A stretch of DNA of 64,000 nucleotides, taken from contig NC_066606.1 in the NCBI RefSeq assembly GCF_905475345.1, positions 3,202,501 to 3,266,500 of the forward strand, in the 5' to 3' direction. The notes below the pieces were generated by a model. The model saw nothing but the letters and a program-made list of their open reading frames with translations, did no database searches and was not told where the DNA came from. This document shows, piece after piece, positions 43,107 through 58,608 of this stretch; the stretch's first letter is position 1; every line of letters begins with the position of its first letter. The stretch is from Vespula vulgaris (taxonomy: Eukaryota > Arthropoda > Insecta > Hymenoptera > Vespidae). Both the position numbers and the translations under genes were made by a program.

Positions 43107-44886
43107 TTCTTTTCTTTCTTTCTACTTCTCTCTCTTTCTCTTCCTGTCTCGATTTAGGATTCACATTTTAAAGACCCAAGAACGACTTCGAATTTAACAG
43201 TTTCTCACGACGAAGGTGTACCTACGTTAGAAACACGTTTATACTTTCCCAAGTAAGAAACTAAAATTCCTCTCGTGGGAATCCTTAACTCCGTCGAGAA
43301 TCGAGCTACCAGACAACATTGCTTACCGTATTTCCTAAGATGCATTTACTTCCTCCTGGAAACAAGTTCGAACACGAGTCGAGGTTTCTTCTTTTACATT
43401 TCGGCAAACCGTCTTCTAATAGAAACTTAGTTACTCATGCCTCTATTAACTCTAATTTATATATATATATATATATATATTTTATTATATACAAACTAAT
43501 TCCATTACGACTTTGTTTCTATAGATCCTTTGTATTATATATCTCTATAATATGAAGACATTGGTAATGGACATTTAAATCGACGATTTTCTTCATCGAA
43601 ATTATTTTATATCGCATATACGTAATTAAAAATGTAAGTTTGTTACGATCGTCCTAAAATAAAAATTAAGAGAAACCGAATTTCTAGTTTTTTTTTTCTT
43701 TTCATTTTTAAGAAATTATTTTATATCTCATGTACGTAATTAAAAATGTAAGTTTGTTACGATCGTCCTAAAATAAAAATTAAAAGAAACCGAATTTCTA
43801 GTTTCTTTTTTTTTCATTTTTAAAAAATTATTTTATATCGCATGTACGTAATTAAAAATGTAAGTTTGTTACGATCGTCCTAAAATAAAAATTAAAAGAA
43901 ACTGAATTTCTAGTTCTTTTTTTTTCATTTTTAAGAAATTATTTTATATCTCATGTACGTAATTAAAAATGTAAGTTTGTTACGATTGTCCTGAAAAATT
44001 TCAAGAAATTTCTAATCTTTTCATTTGTTGATTGGATTGAATAAATGGAAATGTTTAATATCGATCTTAGAGAGATTAATACATAGAAGAAGCGAACCTT
44101 TTTCGCTGAATCGTAATTTCGCAATACTATCGTCATTAAAGTTACTATCGTTTGTAGATATTGAAAGCTTACGAATTTAATTAAACCGATTTTGTTATTT
44201 AAAACTTTACGTTAATTCGACTAATTCTAATTCGATCTTCCAATTTTATTCTTTTATTGAATCCCTGATTCGAAAAATTAATATAATATAAACTAATATA
44301 ATAATATAATGATCAAAACTAATTAATAGTAGCCAGTAGACTAATACAATAGTATAACATAATAGATTAATATAATAATATAATCTAATTACTAGACATC
44401 TACCAAATTAATAGACATCCTCGTTAGTTTTATTATCAAATTATTAATTACAATTATATAGACAAAATAAATATTACTTTTTACCACGCAAAAAGACGAA
44501 ATTAAATATTTCAATAAGATTATTATCCGATAGAAACAAACATATCGAAAACACAAAGAAAGTGAGAAAGATAGAGAGATATGGAAAGATAGAAAGAGAA
44601 GCAGAGAGAAAAGTTAACGAGAGAATAGCTTAAAGAGGATACCAAAGCTAGGATGAAAAAGATGAAAAGAGTTCCGAGTGAGAATAAGTGCAGATGGGAG
44701 TTGGTAGAGGTAGGTGTAAAAAAAAAAAAAAAGAGAAGATTCGAGATAGTGGAGTGAGAAAGAGTGCAACGATGAAAACGAGGGACTAACTGAGGATGAC
44801 AAAGACCATCGTTCTATGTTCTCTCTCTTTCTCTTTTTTACAACATACCTACATACATATACATACACGTGGACATGAGATGAAGA

Positions 44887-44936
<50 letters not shown>

Positions 44937-45190
44937 TACATATATATATACATATATACACATACATGTATATATATATAGTTCTGTGAATGGCGGTCGT
45001 GTAACCTGTTGCTCCATTCTTGAATTTGTCTACGTTAAGCCCCCTCGACGAGACTAACACTAACATCGAGCTGTGTAAGCTCGTTACTAATTCATTTGCA
45101 CGGCTTCAGAAATCACCGACGGAAATCCGATTAACACCCATGGCTCCATCATTCGACCCTTCGCATCTCTCTCTCACACACACATACACA

Positions 45191-45282
<92 letters not shown>

Positions 45283-48200
45283 CCCTTTCTCATTAAATCT
45301 AGCTTATCTTCCCTCTCTTATATTTTCGAAATGTTTCATAATTCTTATCTTCAATCGTCTCGCAAAACTCGTAAATTATTAAGAAATTACTATTAATTAG
45401 TATGGTATGGTATACATCTTATCATGAATTTCAAAGAAATACTAACTTTGTTCGTTTCTTATCACTTATTATTATATCTTATTAATAAAAATATTGTATT
45501 CTTCTAATACATAAAAAATAATTATCTTTCTATTGTGTCCTGATGTCTTATCGTTTGATAATACAATTCGTGAAAATATTTAACGTCATGACGTATAAAG
45601 AATTACATTATAAAATATATCAAATATTCCATGGTTGCGTTAGATTATGTGATACGACGTGGTACTTACATGGTATCGTTAGAAATGCGAACGGGAAAAG
45701 TTTCGATAATGCTTCGTAACAATGAAACCGTAAAGGCTTTATGTTAATCCATAGATATGCAGGATCGTATCGGTGTTATATGCAAAAGTGAAAGTTTTGC
45801 ATGGATTGGAGAACGGTATCGCGATTATTCTTTTTAATGCGAAACGTGATTACCTTAAAAAAAAAAAAAGCGAAAAAAGAAAAAAGAAAAAGAAAGAACT
45901 AAATCAAATGGTCATTGAAAGATTGTATTAATTTTTTTTTTTTTACTTCGACGGTACGAATTCTCGTATTTAAAATATTTACGTAGGATATCGATTATGA
46001 CCTTACGAATTAAAACATGAAATAAAGTTGCACAACGTTTCCATCGAAGGACCGAGAGAACGACGGCTCGACATTGACCTGGTTTTTATGTATCTTCTCT
46101 ACTCCTTCGACCTTCAAATCTTTCTTTCTTCTTTTTATTTTTGTTTTGTTTTTTATTATTTTTTTTTTTCTTTACTTTTCTTTTCTTCTTTCGTTCTCAC
46201 GATCTGCTGACTTAAATTGGACTTCTTTAATCTAATTTTAAATTATTTCTTAAAGTCTCTAATAGAGGGATACATTACAATGTATAAATAAATCATATTC
46301 AAATAAATATAAGAAATGGTAGCATTGAAAGAGAAAAAAAAAGAAGAAGGATGAGAAATGATAAACGAGACAGATGCTTTAATACTTCGTGACGTGAAGA
46401 AATTAGAATCTTGTAATCTTTAATATTTAAAAAACGAAAGAAGAGGAGTCGATCGATCTAAAGAGAAAGGTTCAATACAGAGTTAAGAAACAAAGTAATC
46501 GTTCGCCCATTTTTATAAATTTTTTATCTTCCGAAATACATAGGTTGAAATTAAAAATAGCATAATATTTCATAATATTAATAATTAATATTTCATAATA
46601 TTAATTTCATATAGACAATATTTCAAAATAGATAATATTTCATACATCATGCTATCTCATTATACTATTTTTACTTTTAATCTACGTATTTCGAAAGACA
46701 AAAAAAATTGTATAAAAATGAGCAAACTATTAATTATTTTGTTTCTTAATTTTTGTCAATAATTATATGTGTGCATATATATATTAAATATATATACATA
46801 TATATAGTTACATGCACATATACTTACAGATATACATAACAAAACAAATAACTTATTTCTATATAAAAATAATTTCTATAATTTTTCCCGATAATAAAAA
46901 TTAATCAACCGGAACGAATACTCTTCGTAAATTAATCGTAAGAAGTAATCATGATAAAGTAAATAACACGAGTGAATAAGTTCTAATTCTTAAAAATCCT
47001 TGGAAAATGGTCGTCGTCCGGCGTTAGTCTATGACAGTTTTTCTCAGATATCGTTATATGGATCGTTTCAAGACTATTTGCCAAATTGCTGAAAGCTACT
47101 GTACTATCGATCGAAATTTCTTGATTGAATTCTAGAAGTCGAATGATATATATACGTATGTTAGGAAAACGACGACGCTTATTACTTAGTTCGGAAAGGA
47201 GAGGAAGGGTAAGGGCGTCGAAGGGTGGAAATTGTGACAGACATATAATATATATATAGATGGAGAGAAAGAGAGAGAAAGAGAGAGAGAGAGAGAGAAA
47301 GTTAGATAGACACATAGAGAGACAGAAAAACAGAGATAGACAGATAGAATGGAGGTGGATAGTAGAGTGAGCCATGAAAGGGAAAAAAGAGGGGTGGAAA
47401 TAGGTGCAATGGCAGTAACCCGAAGCTCTAAAACTAAAGCGGTAGAGCTCTGACAATTTCGATTTTACTGTCGCGCTTCTCTGATCCCTCTCGTCGCTGT
47501 AAAAAAGCTGCTCGGTGTGCTCGTTGACGTCATAGATGCTCACGCTCGGGGTGGTCCATTCGTATTCAATCGACAGCAAGTTTTCCTTAGGGAAAATACG
47601 CTTAACGAACGAACGAACGTACGAACGAACGAATTCTTTCGTGTCATAGTGTCGTATCTAGAAAGTGGGTGTGGGTGGGAGGGGAGAGGGAAAAAGAGGG
47701 TCTTAGAAGATACTTTTATATCAGTACTACGAAAATATTAAGTGTGTTAAAATCGAAAGAACATTTTTGTTCAAACGTTACTGAGAATGATAAAAAGAAA
47801 AAAAATCATCCCTTATGAAAAAAAAAATAAATAAATAAATAAAACAGTTGGAAAATAAAAACTGTATATGTTACGTTACTCGTTTATCGTACATGGGATT
47901 CAAGTAAAGTTTCGATAAAGAGAAAGAAAATTCAAACAGAAATGAAGAAAGAAAAGAATCTGTCGATCTTTATGGGAAATTATCGAGAAAGTTAACTCCT
48001 TCGAACTTCTTCGACCACCCTGTGTACATCTCACATATTCGTTTATATCCATCGAAGCATTCGCGCTAAAGCTCTTGGTACTTTACAGGGACCACTGCAA
48101 TTTCAGTTAATGCTATAAAAAAGAAGAAAAAAAAAGAAAGAAAGAAACCCTCAGCGCTGTTGTGCTGAGGTGTCCTCGCGCGAGTTCGTACTCACGGATA

Positions 48201-50664
48201 AACCCTCTCGAGAAACAGCAGTGGCGTTAACTGGTCGAGGGAGAAGAAAAAAAAAGAAAAAAAAAAGAAAAAGATAAAGAAAAATATCTAAAAGAATCTC
48301 ACAGTCTTTGTAGTCTGGAACAATCACTATCGTTTTTTTTTTTCTTTTTTTTTTGTTACTTTTATTATCTAAGAAGAAGAAGAAGAAGAAGAAAAAGAAG
48401 AAGAATATGAAGAAGAACGAAGTAAATATCGTTGTTTATTTATACAAAGAGGATGAAACGATGATCCGACGAGTAAGCAAAGGAAAGATAGTAGTAGTGG
48501 TAGTAGCAATAGTAGTAGTAGTAGCAACAGATCGAAGAAGAGTCGAAAGGATACGTCCCTGGGCTCGTACGTCGATGTTGTCGATGGAAAGCTTCAGCTT
48601 CGCTTTATAGCCTTTCGTTTATACCAACGCGAAAGTACTGTAGAACGAGAGATCGCAGCTTCTCTTTTTCTTTATCTCGAAACTCGTATACATAGGTAGA
48701 GTATAACTATAGTACAGTATGTACATACGTGTATGTATGTGTATCTATATATATTTATGCACACAAGTGCATAGTTTTTTTTTTTTTTACTATCAAGATT
48801 CCATACGTATAATATAACAAGAGCAACGCGTATTCTCCTCTTCTCGTCGTTCTTCTTCTTCTCTTTCTCCTCTTTCTCCTTCTTCTTCTCTAGATCGAGA
48901 AATGAAATGACGAGATATTCGCGCACGTATATATGTGTATGTATGTATGGATGTATGTACGCTCTTATGTACACTCGTATATACGAACGAACTCCGTTTG
49001 GTAAGAGGCCACAGACGATCCATCCGGGTAAGCTCTTAAATCAGCTCTATGTCGTTTCGTGGAAATACATATAAAAAAATTTTCAACGTAATTGCGTGAA
49101 TCGATCAAACCGAAAGAAACAAAACAAAAAAAAAGGAAAGAAATATTTTGCTTTATAGATAGATACATAGGTTATAGATCTTACTATGCAGCAACTGTAA
49201 TACAACAATAACAACAAAGGCATATTCGTGTTTACGAACGAAGTAAATCTCGCATTTAAAGGTCGTTAGGATAATATCAACGACCGAGGTAAACTAATCG
49301 ACGGAAATAATAGAGAAATTCTATAACAATCGTAATATAGTATCTGTAAACTTTGTTTATTACGATGTATGTAATAAATTTGATATTGAAAGATAAAACA
49401 AGATGGCGTGATCGTATCGTTAAAAATCTAATAAGGATCTCGTTACCATTGTAATTCTTTTGAAATAATGACGAACGGTTTCTGATGAACAACGACGATC
49501 GAATAACCCGCGATGATGATCTCGTTAATCTTTTCTTTCTTCTAAAGAATTAACATCGCGAAAGATGGTGCAACGAGATCCGAGGTCAACTCAAGGAGTT
49601 AATATTAACCATCCAATCCCTCCGTACGAGAGACCATGATAAATCAACTTTTACGAGAGAACTCAAATAAATGTCGGACTCGGACAAACTTTAAATTAAA
49701 ACTTGTACGGTTGTAGGTAGAATAGGTAGACAGTACTAGATACATACCTACTCTCTTTTTCTCTCTCTTTCTCTCTCTTACTAATACCAATACGAACGAG
49801 CTGATTTATCTCTTTCTGTCGAATGTAAAAACACTAGTTTGGCTGCACTTTTCAAACCCGATTTATATCCAAACTTCGAACGAAACCAACCCGGGTACGG
49901 GCACGTACCACATGTACATATATATACATATACACACACGGGCTTTCGCGCCATCTTTCTTTTTTGTTTCTACCCCTCCTTTCTGCTTCCCCCTCTCCTC
50001 TATCTCTCCCTCATCCCACTCTTATCCGTTTGTAAGGCCGACTCGTTAACTCGTACGCGCTGTGCATAATGCTAACAAACAACATCGAGATCGATGCTCG
50101 AGAATTCCCATCACGTTGTATTCTCAACAAAAAAAAGAAAAGGAAAAAGGAAAGAGAAGAAGAAAAAAGAAGGATTGCGAGGTATTTGATTATTTCACGT
50201 AGATACCCATCCATCTTTTGTGAAGTTTCGAAATGATAAATGAATCTCTCTCTCTCTCTCTCTCTGTCTAAGTAATTCTTCAATATTAATTTAAAGAGTA
50301 ACCTTGTGTTTCGTATTAAAAGAAAAAAAGAAAAAATTATATATATATATTATATATTAATAATATTTTTGTACATATAATTAATATATATAATTATATA
50401 TTATATATATAAAAAGAGAGAGAGAGAGAGAGAGAGAGAAGAGTAAAGAAAAAAAAGTAACATAATCGAAAGAAGAAACCGAGCAGAGAGTTAAAGAGTT
50501 TGTCTATCAAATCGATTTTACTTTCGGTGCACTCATTCGAATAGATTTATAGCTTTGCGTAAAAATAGGTAGATAGATAGGTAGCTAGGTAGGTAGATAG
50601 GTAGATAGGTAGATGGTTACCTTTACGGAGAGTATCGAATAAATAAAACAGAAACAAACGTAAA

Positions 50665-50704
<40 letters not shown>

Positions 50705-51093
50705 GATTGGAAAAGGAGAAGGGAAATGAAAGAAACAACAACCATCTTAGAACTCGAGAGATCGATATTCCTCGAGACGCCTTCTCTATTAAACGACAAA
50801 GAACTTCATTTGGGAAAATCTCGATTTCGCTCAATTTCTCGATACGTATTTTAACTCGACCGTGATAAGGCGATTACTTTTCTTTCTTCTTGCTTTCTTT
50901 TTCTTCCTTTTTTTTTATTTTCTTTTTTGTTTAATTTATTAAAGCAACAGGGATTCTTGAAGAACGAATGTTCCAGACGTATCTCCATCGCTTGGACGTA
51001 ACCACGTCTGGGTTCGATCGTTTCTCTATAAAATAGACGATAGATGATTGGAGAAAGAAAGAAAGAAAGAGAAAGAGGAGAAAGGAGAGAAAT

Positions 51094-51124
<31 letters not shown>

Positions 51125-51188
51125 AAGAGAGATAGAAAGAAAGAAAGAGAGAGGGAAGTTGTCGGGGTAGCAATGAAACAAGTCATAG

Positions 51189-51247
<59 letters not shown>

Positions 51248-51419
51248 CATCCACGTCTACGCATTCACCGAGAAACAATGTTAATTCCAGTATCGTGTTC
51301 CCAAGCACGCACACGAATTTCTTGAGACAAGTTAAAAATCGACGTCATAGACATTGCCAAAGCCATGTAATATAAAAAATATAAAAATCCTTTAACACAG
51401 AAAGAGAAGAAGAAGAAGA

Positions 51420-51454
<35 letters not shown>

Positions 51455-52374
51455 TTGTAACTCAGGGATTTTCCTTTTCTTTTATTTTTGTTTCTCATAT
51501 CTCCGGATTACATTTTATTATTTTCTGCATTTGTTACGGAACTACTGTACTTTCATCGAAATAATAAAATACGAAAAAAAAGAAGAAAAAGAAACTGGCC
51601 GCGTCATATCACCAGTCTAATCTAATCTGATCTAATTTATATTAATACCCAGTAAAGTATATCCTTTTGCATAATGATTTATTCCAATTCGATAATCAAA
51701 GTTTAATTTAGTATCATTAGAATGGAATTGTCGAAGCGACTGTCAATATTCGTTCACGTCAAACTAATCTAATATTTAATAATTCAAAAACATAAAAGTA
51801 TACTATATATATATATATATATATCGTTTCATGTGATATTTTCGTCATAAAGAGAAAAAGAGATAGAGATAGATAGAGAGACAGAAAGAGAGAAATGTTC
51901 GATAATACAAACTTAAATTCAATCATAGAAAATGGAATTTTTCGAGTGTGAAGGACAAACATTGATAATCATTTTGGACATGTTTCAAGATTTTCTTGTA
52001 AAGTAGTTTTCTTCTTGTACGAGGAGCCATTATCGTATCGTTCCTCGTCTCCTTTCTTAACGCGACATCCTGACGCTGAAAGTCAACCTATTTATGTAAG
52101 TAGTAGGTATTTGCTCGGGTTATGCGAACAGAAAAGCTTTCGTAGAGGAATAAACCGGACAAATTTCATAAGAGATAGAATGAGTGATGTAGGAGGTATA
52201 GTTTCTGTGCATCCACGGCAACCTTTACCGCAAGTAAAGTCAACGAGATTATCCAAGCGACGGACGTGTACTCGCAAAATTTCAACTGGAACTACACTCT
52301 TCACGCGTTGTACTGTTCCGCACGTTCTAACGCGACTAAAGCGAGCTACCATCTTTTTTTTTATTTTCTCTTTC

Positions 52375-52417
<43 letters not shown>

Positions 52418-54940
52418 ACGCATTACTGTTTTCTCTTTTCTTATATTTTTCTTTTCCGAGACTTTTCTGACTCTCGCAAACGAACGAAATTAAATCACGA
52501 AGAATTGGCGACTCTCCCATACGTCGATTTCTTTCGGTATTTCTCTCTATCTCTCTCTTTCTCCTTATCTTTTTTTGTCTTTCCCTCTCGTTCTCTATTT
52601 TCTCACAAATTGATCTCAAATTCGTGGCAAAGAATCGACACTTCCTCTTAAATCGATAAAAGAACCATTATTTCTTCGAGTTTCTCGATAAATTTCGAAA
52701 TATGTTGTTTCGTGACGTTCAACGATTTATTATACTCTTCGCACTGATATATATATATTTTTTTTATTTGCTTTTGTTTCATTGACTTTCCAAAGGACGA
52801 AATAAATTTTTTAAAAACTGCGACTACTTGCAGAGATTATAATAATGCGATTGTACACAGTCATGGGTTGCATCTTTTTACTTTGTGAAAAATTTGTATG
52901 AACGTATCCGGAGGATGATGGTGAATTTTGAAGCGAAACTAGGCTCAGGTTTCTGAATGTTGTGTGAGTAGTTTTCCAGACCTCATCTCTCTCTCTTTTT
53001 GCTCTTTCCAAACAAAAAAAATAAAATAAAATAAAATAAAAAGAAAAAATAATAGGAAACTTTAGAACTGGAATGCATCTATATATATCACACATACACA
53101 CATATATATATGTATGTATGTATGTATGTACGTATATATATGTGTGTATAAGATTATCATAAAAAGATTCAAAAAAATTTATCCGTCTCTCTTTCTCGCA
53201 ATTTTTTTCTAAAAAAGAAAAGAAAAAAGAGAAAAATGATTGAAATGATATTAACAAAAAGAAAAAAATTAATAATGAATGACTCGTTACCTATCAGCAA
53301 TAACTTAATACGAAATATTAATATTAACAGTATTGTCATTGTCTTATTGAACTTTTGAACCTCTTTGCCAACCTCGAAACCTTCCGAAAAACGAGCCCAT
53401 CGAGAAATTCATTTTGGAATATTATTAGATGGTTTAGGAACCCTATCTATATTCTCTCTCTCCCTCTCTCTCTTTCTCTTTTTATCTCACTCTATCTCTC
53501 GTTATCTCGATTTCTCTCTTTTCTTTCTCTCCATCTCAAAGATAGAGCATCTCCGACATCAATCTTTAATTAAAAGTTCATTAACTTTCCTCAAGAAGGT
53601 GTTAACTCGACGAAACTCCCAAGTTATAAATTGTCGTTAGATGCATTGCTCGAAATACATTGTCTCTTAATTAAAACTATTTTGCTTTGTTGTTAATACG
53701 AAATAAAAAAAAAAAAAAAAAAGAAAAGAAAAAAAAGAGAGAGAAAGAAAAGAAAGAAAGAAAGAAAGAAAAAATGAAAGAGAAAACAAAAATAGCAAAA
53801 AAAAAAAACTGACTTGATAATTAATTCACTTTTTATAAATGTTATAAAAAGAAGAAGTGCGAGCGAATAGATAAATGAAAGAAAACAGATCGTTTTGTTC
53901 TTTTTCTCTCTTTTTCTCTTTCTCTCTCTCTTTCTCGGTTTTCGAACGGACAATACGCGCGATAAAACGTTTTCAATTTTTCCCACCGATAACAATTCAT
54001 CCCGGGCACGGGGTTTACAGCGGATACAAACTTTTACGATTGCTTTTTATTATACTTTTCAAGAATGGCCACTACACAATGGATCTCTCGGGATTGTTAC
54101 GGTTTTAGATCGTTTCGGTTCTTAGGACTGGCTTAAAGCCGCAGCTGCGAACTTTTGCTTCATTTTACGAACGCCCTTATAATAATGCGATGGATTCGCT
54201 TAGCGAACCTTGAAAATTTATTTCCACTTATCTTTATTCGCTTTTTAACCACGACATTTCGTTTTTCTCGTTCGTGCGAGCTAAATGGAAATGGCCGCTG
54301 AACGGCCGACGTATCCAAGCAAATACGTATATTTTGTCATTTCGTTCTATCGCTCATTTCTTTTTCCTCTCTCTTTTTTTTTTTTTTCTTTTCATTTTAA
54401 TTGGCCGCGTAACCACTTGCTCGTAATAATATTTAGAAATTCGTTTTATATCGTATTGTTGTTTCTTTTTTTTTTTCTACGAACGAATTTTTATTTATTT
54501 GTTCGTTCGTTTATTTATTTATTTATTTATTTATTATTGTTATTATTATCTCTCTTTTTTCTTTTTTGTCCTCGTCCTTTTTTATTTTTTTCCTATTCGA
54601 TTTGTTTTCGTTTCAATATGACCACGATGGTCATAACTGCCATTTGCAAAATGGGAGGAAATCGGTCGCTGGAAAGTACATAGCAAATAATTACATACGT
54701 GTCTCTCTTTCCTATGCAATATCCACAAGTAACAATCTTGCCTGACCTTTATTTCATTCCATTCCAAAAAACGTGTCGCGCGTCGTTCGATTTTATTTTA
54801 TTTCATTTTATTTTATTTTATTTATTTTGACCGATCGAAAGAGCTCATAGAAATGGGGCTGTTCGATTGGACGAGTCCCGGTAAATTCTGGAGATTCTCA
54901 TAGGTAATCGAACAGTATTCGCATAACACATGTACTCGCA

Positions 54941-55004
<64 letters not shown>

Positions 55005-56232
55005 TGCATCCCTGCTGAATTATGCAAGTTTCGAAGGAGCGTTCGAGCGAGTAGGAACGCAACATTATTCAAAGCCAACATCAGGATAGGAGACCCTCGA
55101 AAACAGTAATTCGCGCGAATTCATGGGGAATAATTTGTCTGTTAAGCGGCGAGTACCTCGTTCCCGGGGATTAGTCGCTCGATTAAACCTTCCGATCGGT
55201 TGTTTGCCCGACTGTCCACCTCTATACTACGTACAAAACTCCATCTTTGTACTTTATTAAAATATCTCTTTTAAATAGAAAACCCGTTCGGAAATATTAA
55301 ACGATAATTATTTCAAAGGTGGGCCTGATTAAAATCAAATTTTCGTTAATCCTTGTATTAACGCAAGTGAAAGGAAAAAGGGAAGAGGAGAAAAAAAAAG
55401 AAAAAAGAAACAAAAAAATAGAGAGAAAGAAAATAAATAAATAAATAAATAAAAACGATGAAAGAATTCAAAGTGCACTTTCAAATTTCTCCTTTTTTAT
55501 CGTACCTTTGGAGTAATGAAAAATTTTTTTCCATTTCGAATCACGGAATCTAGGAAATTGCGAGGACGCACCTGGAGTACAAATCGATTTATACGCGTAT
55601 GTCTCTCTCTCTCTCTCCCTCTCTCCCTCTCTCTCTTTCTCTCTCTTTCTTTCTACGCGTGCGTATGTATACCAATCGCAATGTATGAGTCACCGATTTA
55701 ATCGAACGGAACCGCGACGGAAACGCATAATGCCGTAAACCTACTCGACTTCTGCGCAAGCTTCGCATTTCTTTTCTTGTTTTTCTTCTTCTCTTTTTTT
55801 ATCTTTTATCTTTTCTTTTTTTTCGTTTTATCTTTTTGTAAAATACCTTTCCCGCATAACTAGCCTAGATACCAGAAACAACGAGACGTATGAACGACGG
55901 TCGCTGAGTTTTCAGCGGATCTCAAGTACCTACTCTCTAACACCGTGTCTAATGTATACCATAGGTTCTAATAGCTTACTTACTTGCTTGCTTGGTTGCT
56001 TGGTTGCTTACGTGAGTGCGTGCATGCGTGTATAGCAACGCTTCATAAGTTCGTTAACGCCTCGATTTATTAGACTTCGGAGAAGTCGTTTCTAACGACG
56101 AATGTTTTATTTCGTCACTCGTTAGAAAAGGAGGAACATATACAAGGAATGAAATAAGATACGTATAGAGGAAACAAACTAAACATCACTTTCCCTATTT
56201 TTTTTTTTCGATTAGTCAGAAAAAGAGAGAGG

Positions 56233-56268
<36 letters not shown>

Positions 56269-56890
56269 GAGAACTAATCTTTATTAAAACTAATAAAATT
56301 AATCTATTAAAACCATATCACCTATTTTTCTTTATTTACAATCAACAAGATAATCAGCTCATTATAAATGACAAACTCGACACCTTTAATCCACCTTCGA
56401 ATAACGCATAATTTAAATTGTATTTCTACCAAAGTATTGGTAAAATTATCACCGTACATATGTGTATATGTACTATAATTAAAAATCTTTTTATCTTGTT
56501 AACACTTCTTCTTTTGGCGATATAGACGCAATCTATACCGATATGGCTCGAAAACTATTTTCTCGTAATTGCCATACCTCCTACATCTTTCGAACATTAA
56601 ATTGCATGGTGGCATGCGCGAAACGTCAACGCGAAAACGTCCTCGTTGCGAAAAACGCACGAGACGCACCAGGAAACGTTCTACATGTTAGAAACCATAG
56701 TACACGTTCGTATTCTATGTAAGTATGTGTTTATGTGTATATATATATATATAATATATTGCGTAAGATGGTATGTGCGAACAAGGCTGTCATTTATTTG
56801 TACAAATCAACGAGTCTCCTCGTCTTGCTCGCCTTTTATATTGCGTAATTATATTGCGAACAAATTTCCAGAATCGCTTTTCACAAAAAC

Positions 56891-56967
<77 letters not shown>

Positions 56968-58556
56968 GTCTCCTTTCTCTCTCCTTCTTTCTCCTTCCAT
57001 GAGAAGAGAAACGGTTTTCATCGACGATCATTACTCCACATAATTTTGTCCATGGCGTATCGCCTACGGCTACTTTTCTGTGACGAATAGCTAGATTTTG
57101 TATATTCGCTCGCGCTCGATTTCGTACGATCGTATCGTCCAAAAGCGCTCATTAACGAGACCGAGTATCTCATACGAGAATTAATCAAATTGGTATCTCG
57201 TAAAACGCTTATATTTCGAATATTATATATCTATTTGTGAATAATTAAAAAAAGGGAAAAAAAGGAAAGAGTGAAGAGGGAAACAAAAAAAAAAGAGAAA
57301 AAGAAAAAAGAACAAGAAAGAAAGTTTAATCATTTCGCTGTTTCAAATCAAGAGGAGGAGAGGGTGGTCGATTCGTTGTCGTATCTTTTTGAAAGAACTA
57401 TTTTATCTGCGACAAATTTGTTAAACCCCGAAAGGAAAGAGAAAAGAAAATTAAAAAGAAAAATTGTAAGTAAAAAAAAAAAAAAGAAAACAAATGCAGA
57501 GGAATGTTCCACGTGAAATAATACGTCGGCTTTGTTAATTTTATCGACGAATTTATAATATTATGTATCTCGGAATGGGTCGGAGGAAGATAGGAGTGCG
57601 GAAGCTAACAAAAATTTGTGTTTTTTAAAAAGATACGTCGACAGAAGACTCGAATATCCCGGGAATATTAACGATCTGCATCGAGATAATCGACAATACT
57701 TTTTGTTGTTTCTACGGTGGTCCGAATTAAATAGTAGATACAAATAGATACGCTCGAGACGAATATTTTCGAATATTTACGTTCCATTGAATGACTCGCG
57801 AAGGAAAACCCGCAAAAGTTTACTTTTCGATGCTTGCTATATTCTCTCGTGTGTTTTTCACTCACTGATCATTTGCCCTCGGTACATCCAATTCTGTTGT
57901 ATACGATATTTATATATATATATATGTGTGTGTGTGTATAAATTTTATATAACGTTTTGCAATTTTACGAATCAACATTTATTAATAATTCATATTCGAT
58001 ATTGATCGAATATTAAATCTGATAATCGCTAAACAAATCTCAAATTTGATTTATTTATAGGTTAATAAATGACAATGAGTTCATCCAATCGCGTACGGAT
58101 ACCAATCGCGATCGTCGTAAATAAATCTATCGAATTATTGTTAAATTGTCTGTTTCTTTTCGATTTATAAAAAGAAAAGAAAAAAGGGAAAGAAAAATAG
58201 AACAACTTTTTTGATAACTCATCCCTTTTAGATTTCGAAGGACTTGACTGATGAGCGACATGTTTCGATTTTTCATACCTTTCATATTTTACGTTTCAAT
58301 ATTGTGGACAGGTTGATTGGCTTTCCGAAACCCTCGGCGTTACTCATTTTTGCGCCGTGAAGAGTTGTCCCAACAAAATAACGTCCTTTTTCATCCGAAC
58401 CCTACCATGGCCCTATCATGATAGATTTATGTCGTTTATGCTCGTTATTACAACGTGAGCGACAACGTATCAACATATCGATTCAAGGACGACACAACAA
58501 TGGCATATATTAAATATTATAAATTAAGATCTCTATGCTTTTTTCTCTTTATGTCC

Positions 58557-58608
<52 letters not shown>

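Noticed and set aside
47000..47579. 198-codon minus-strand frame starting MLSIEYEWTTPSVS
   Set aside because: The middle is a GA/CT tract translation. The two ends look more complex but have no recognisable domain and no clear splice sites joining to the gene. Left as unproven.
51850..52619. Possible extra exon of the CPAP1-like gene on the minus strand
   Set aside because: The frame is open, but the three-exon model is already complete and in phase, and no AG and GT pair gives a phase-1 exon that I can defend. Kept only as a finding.
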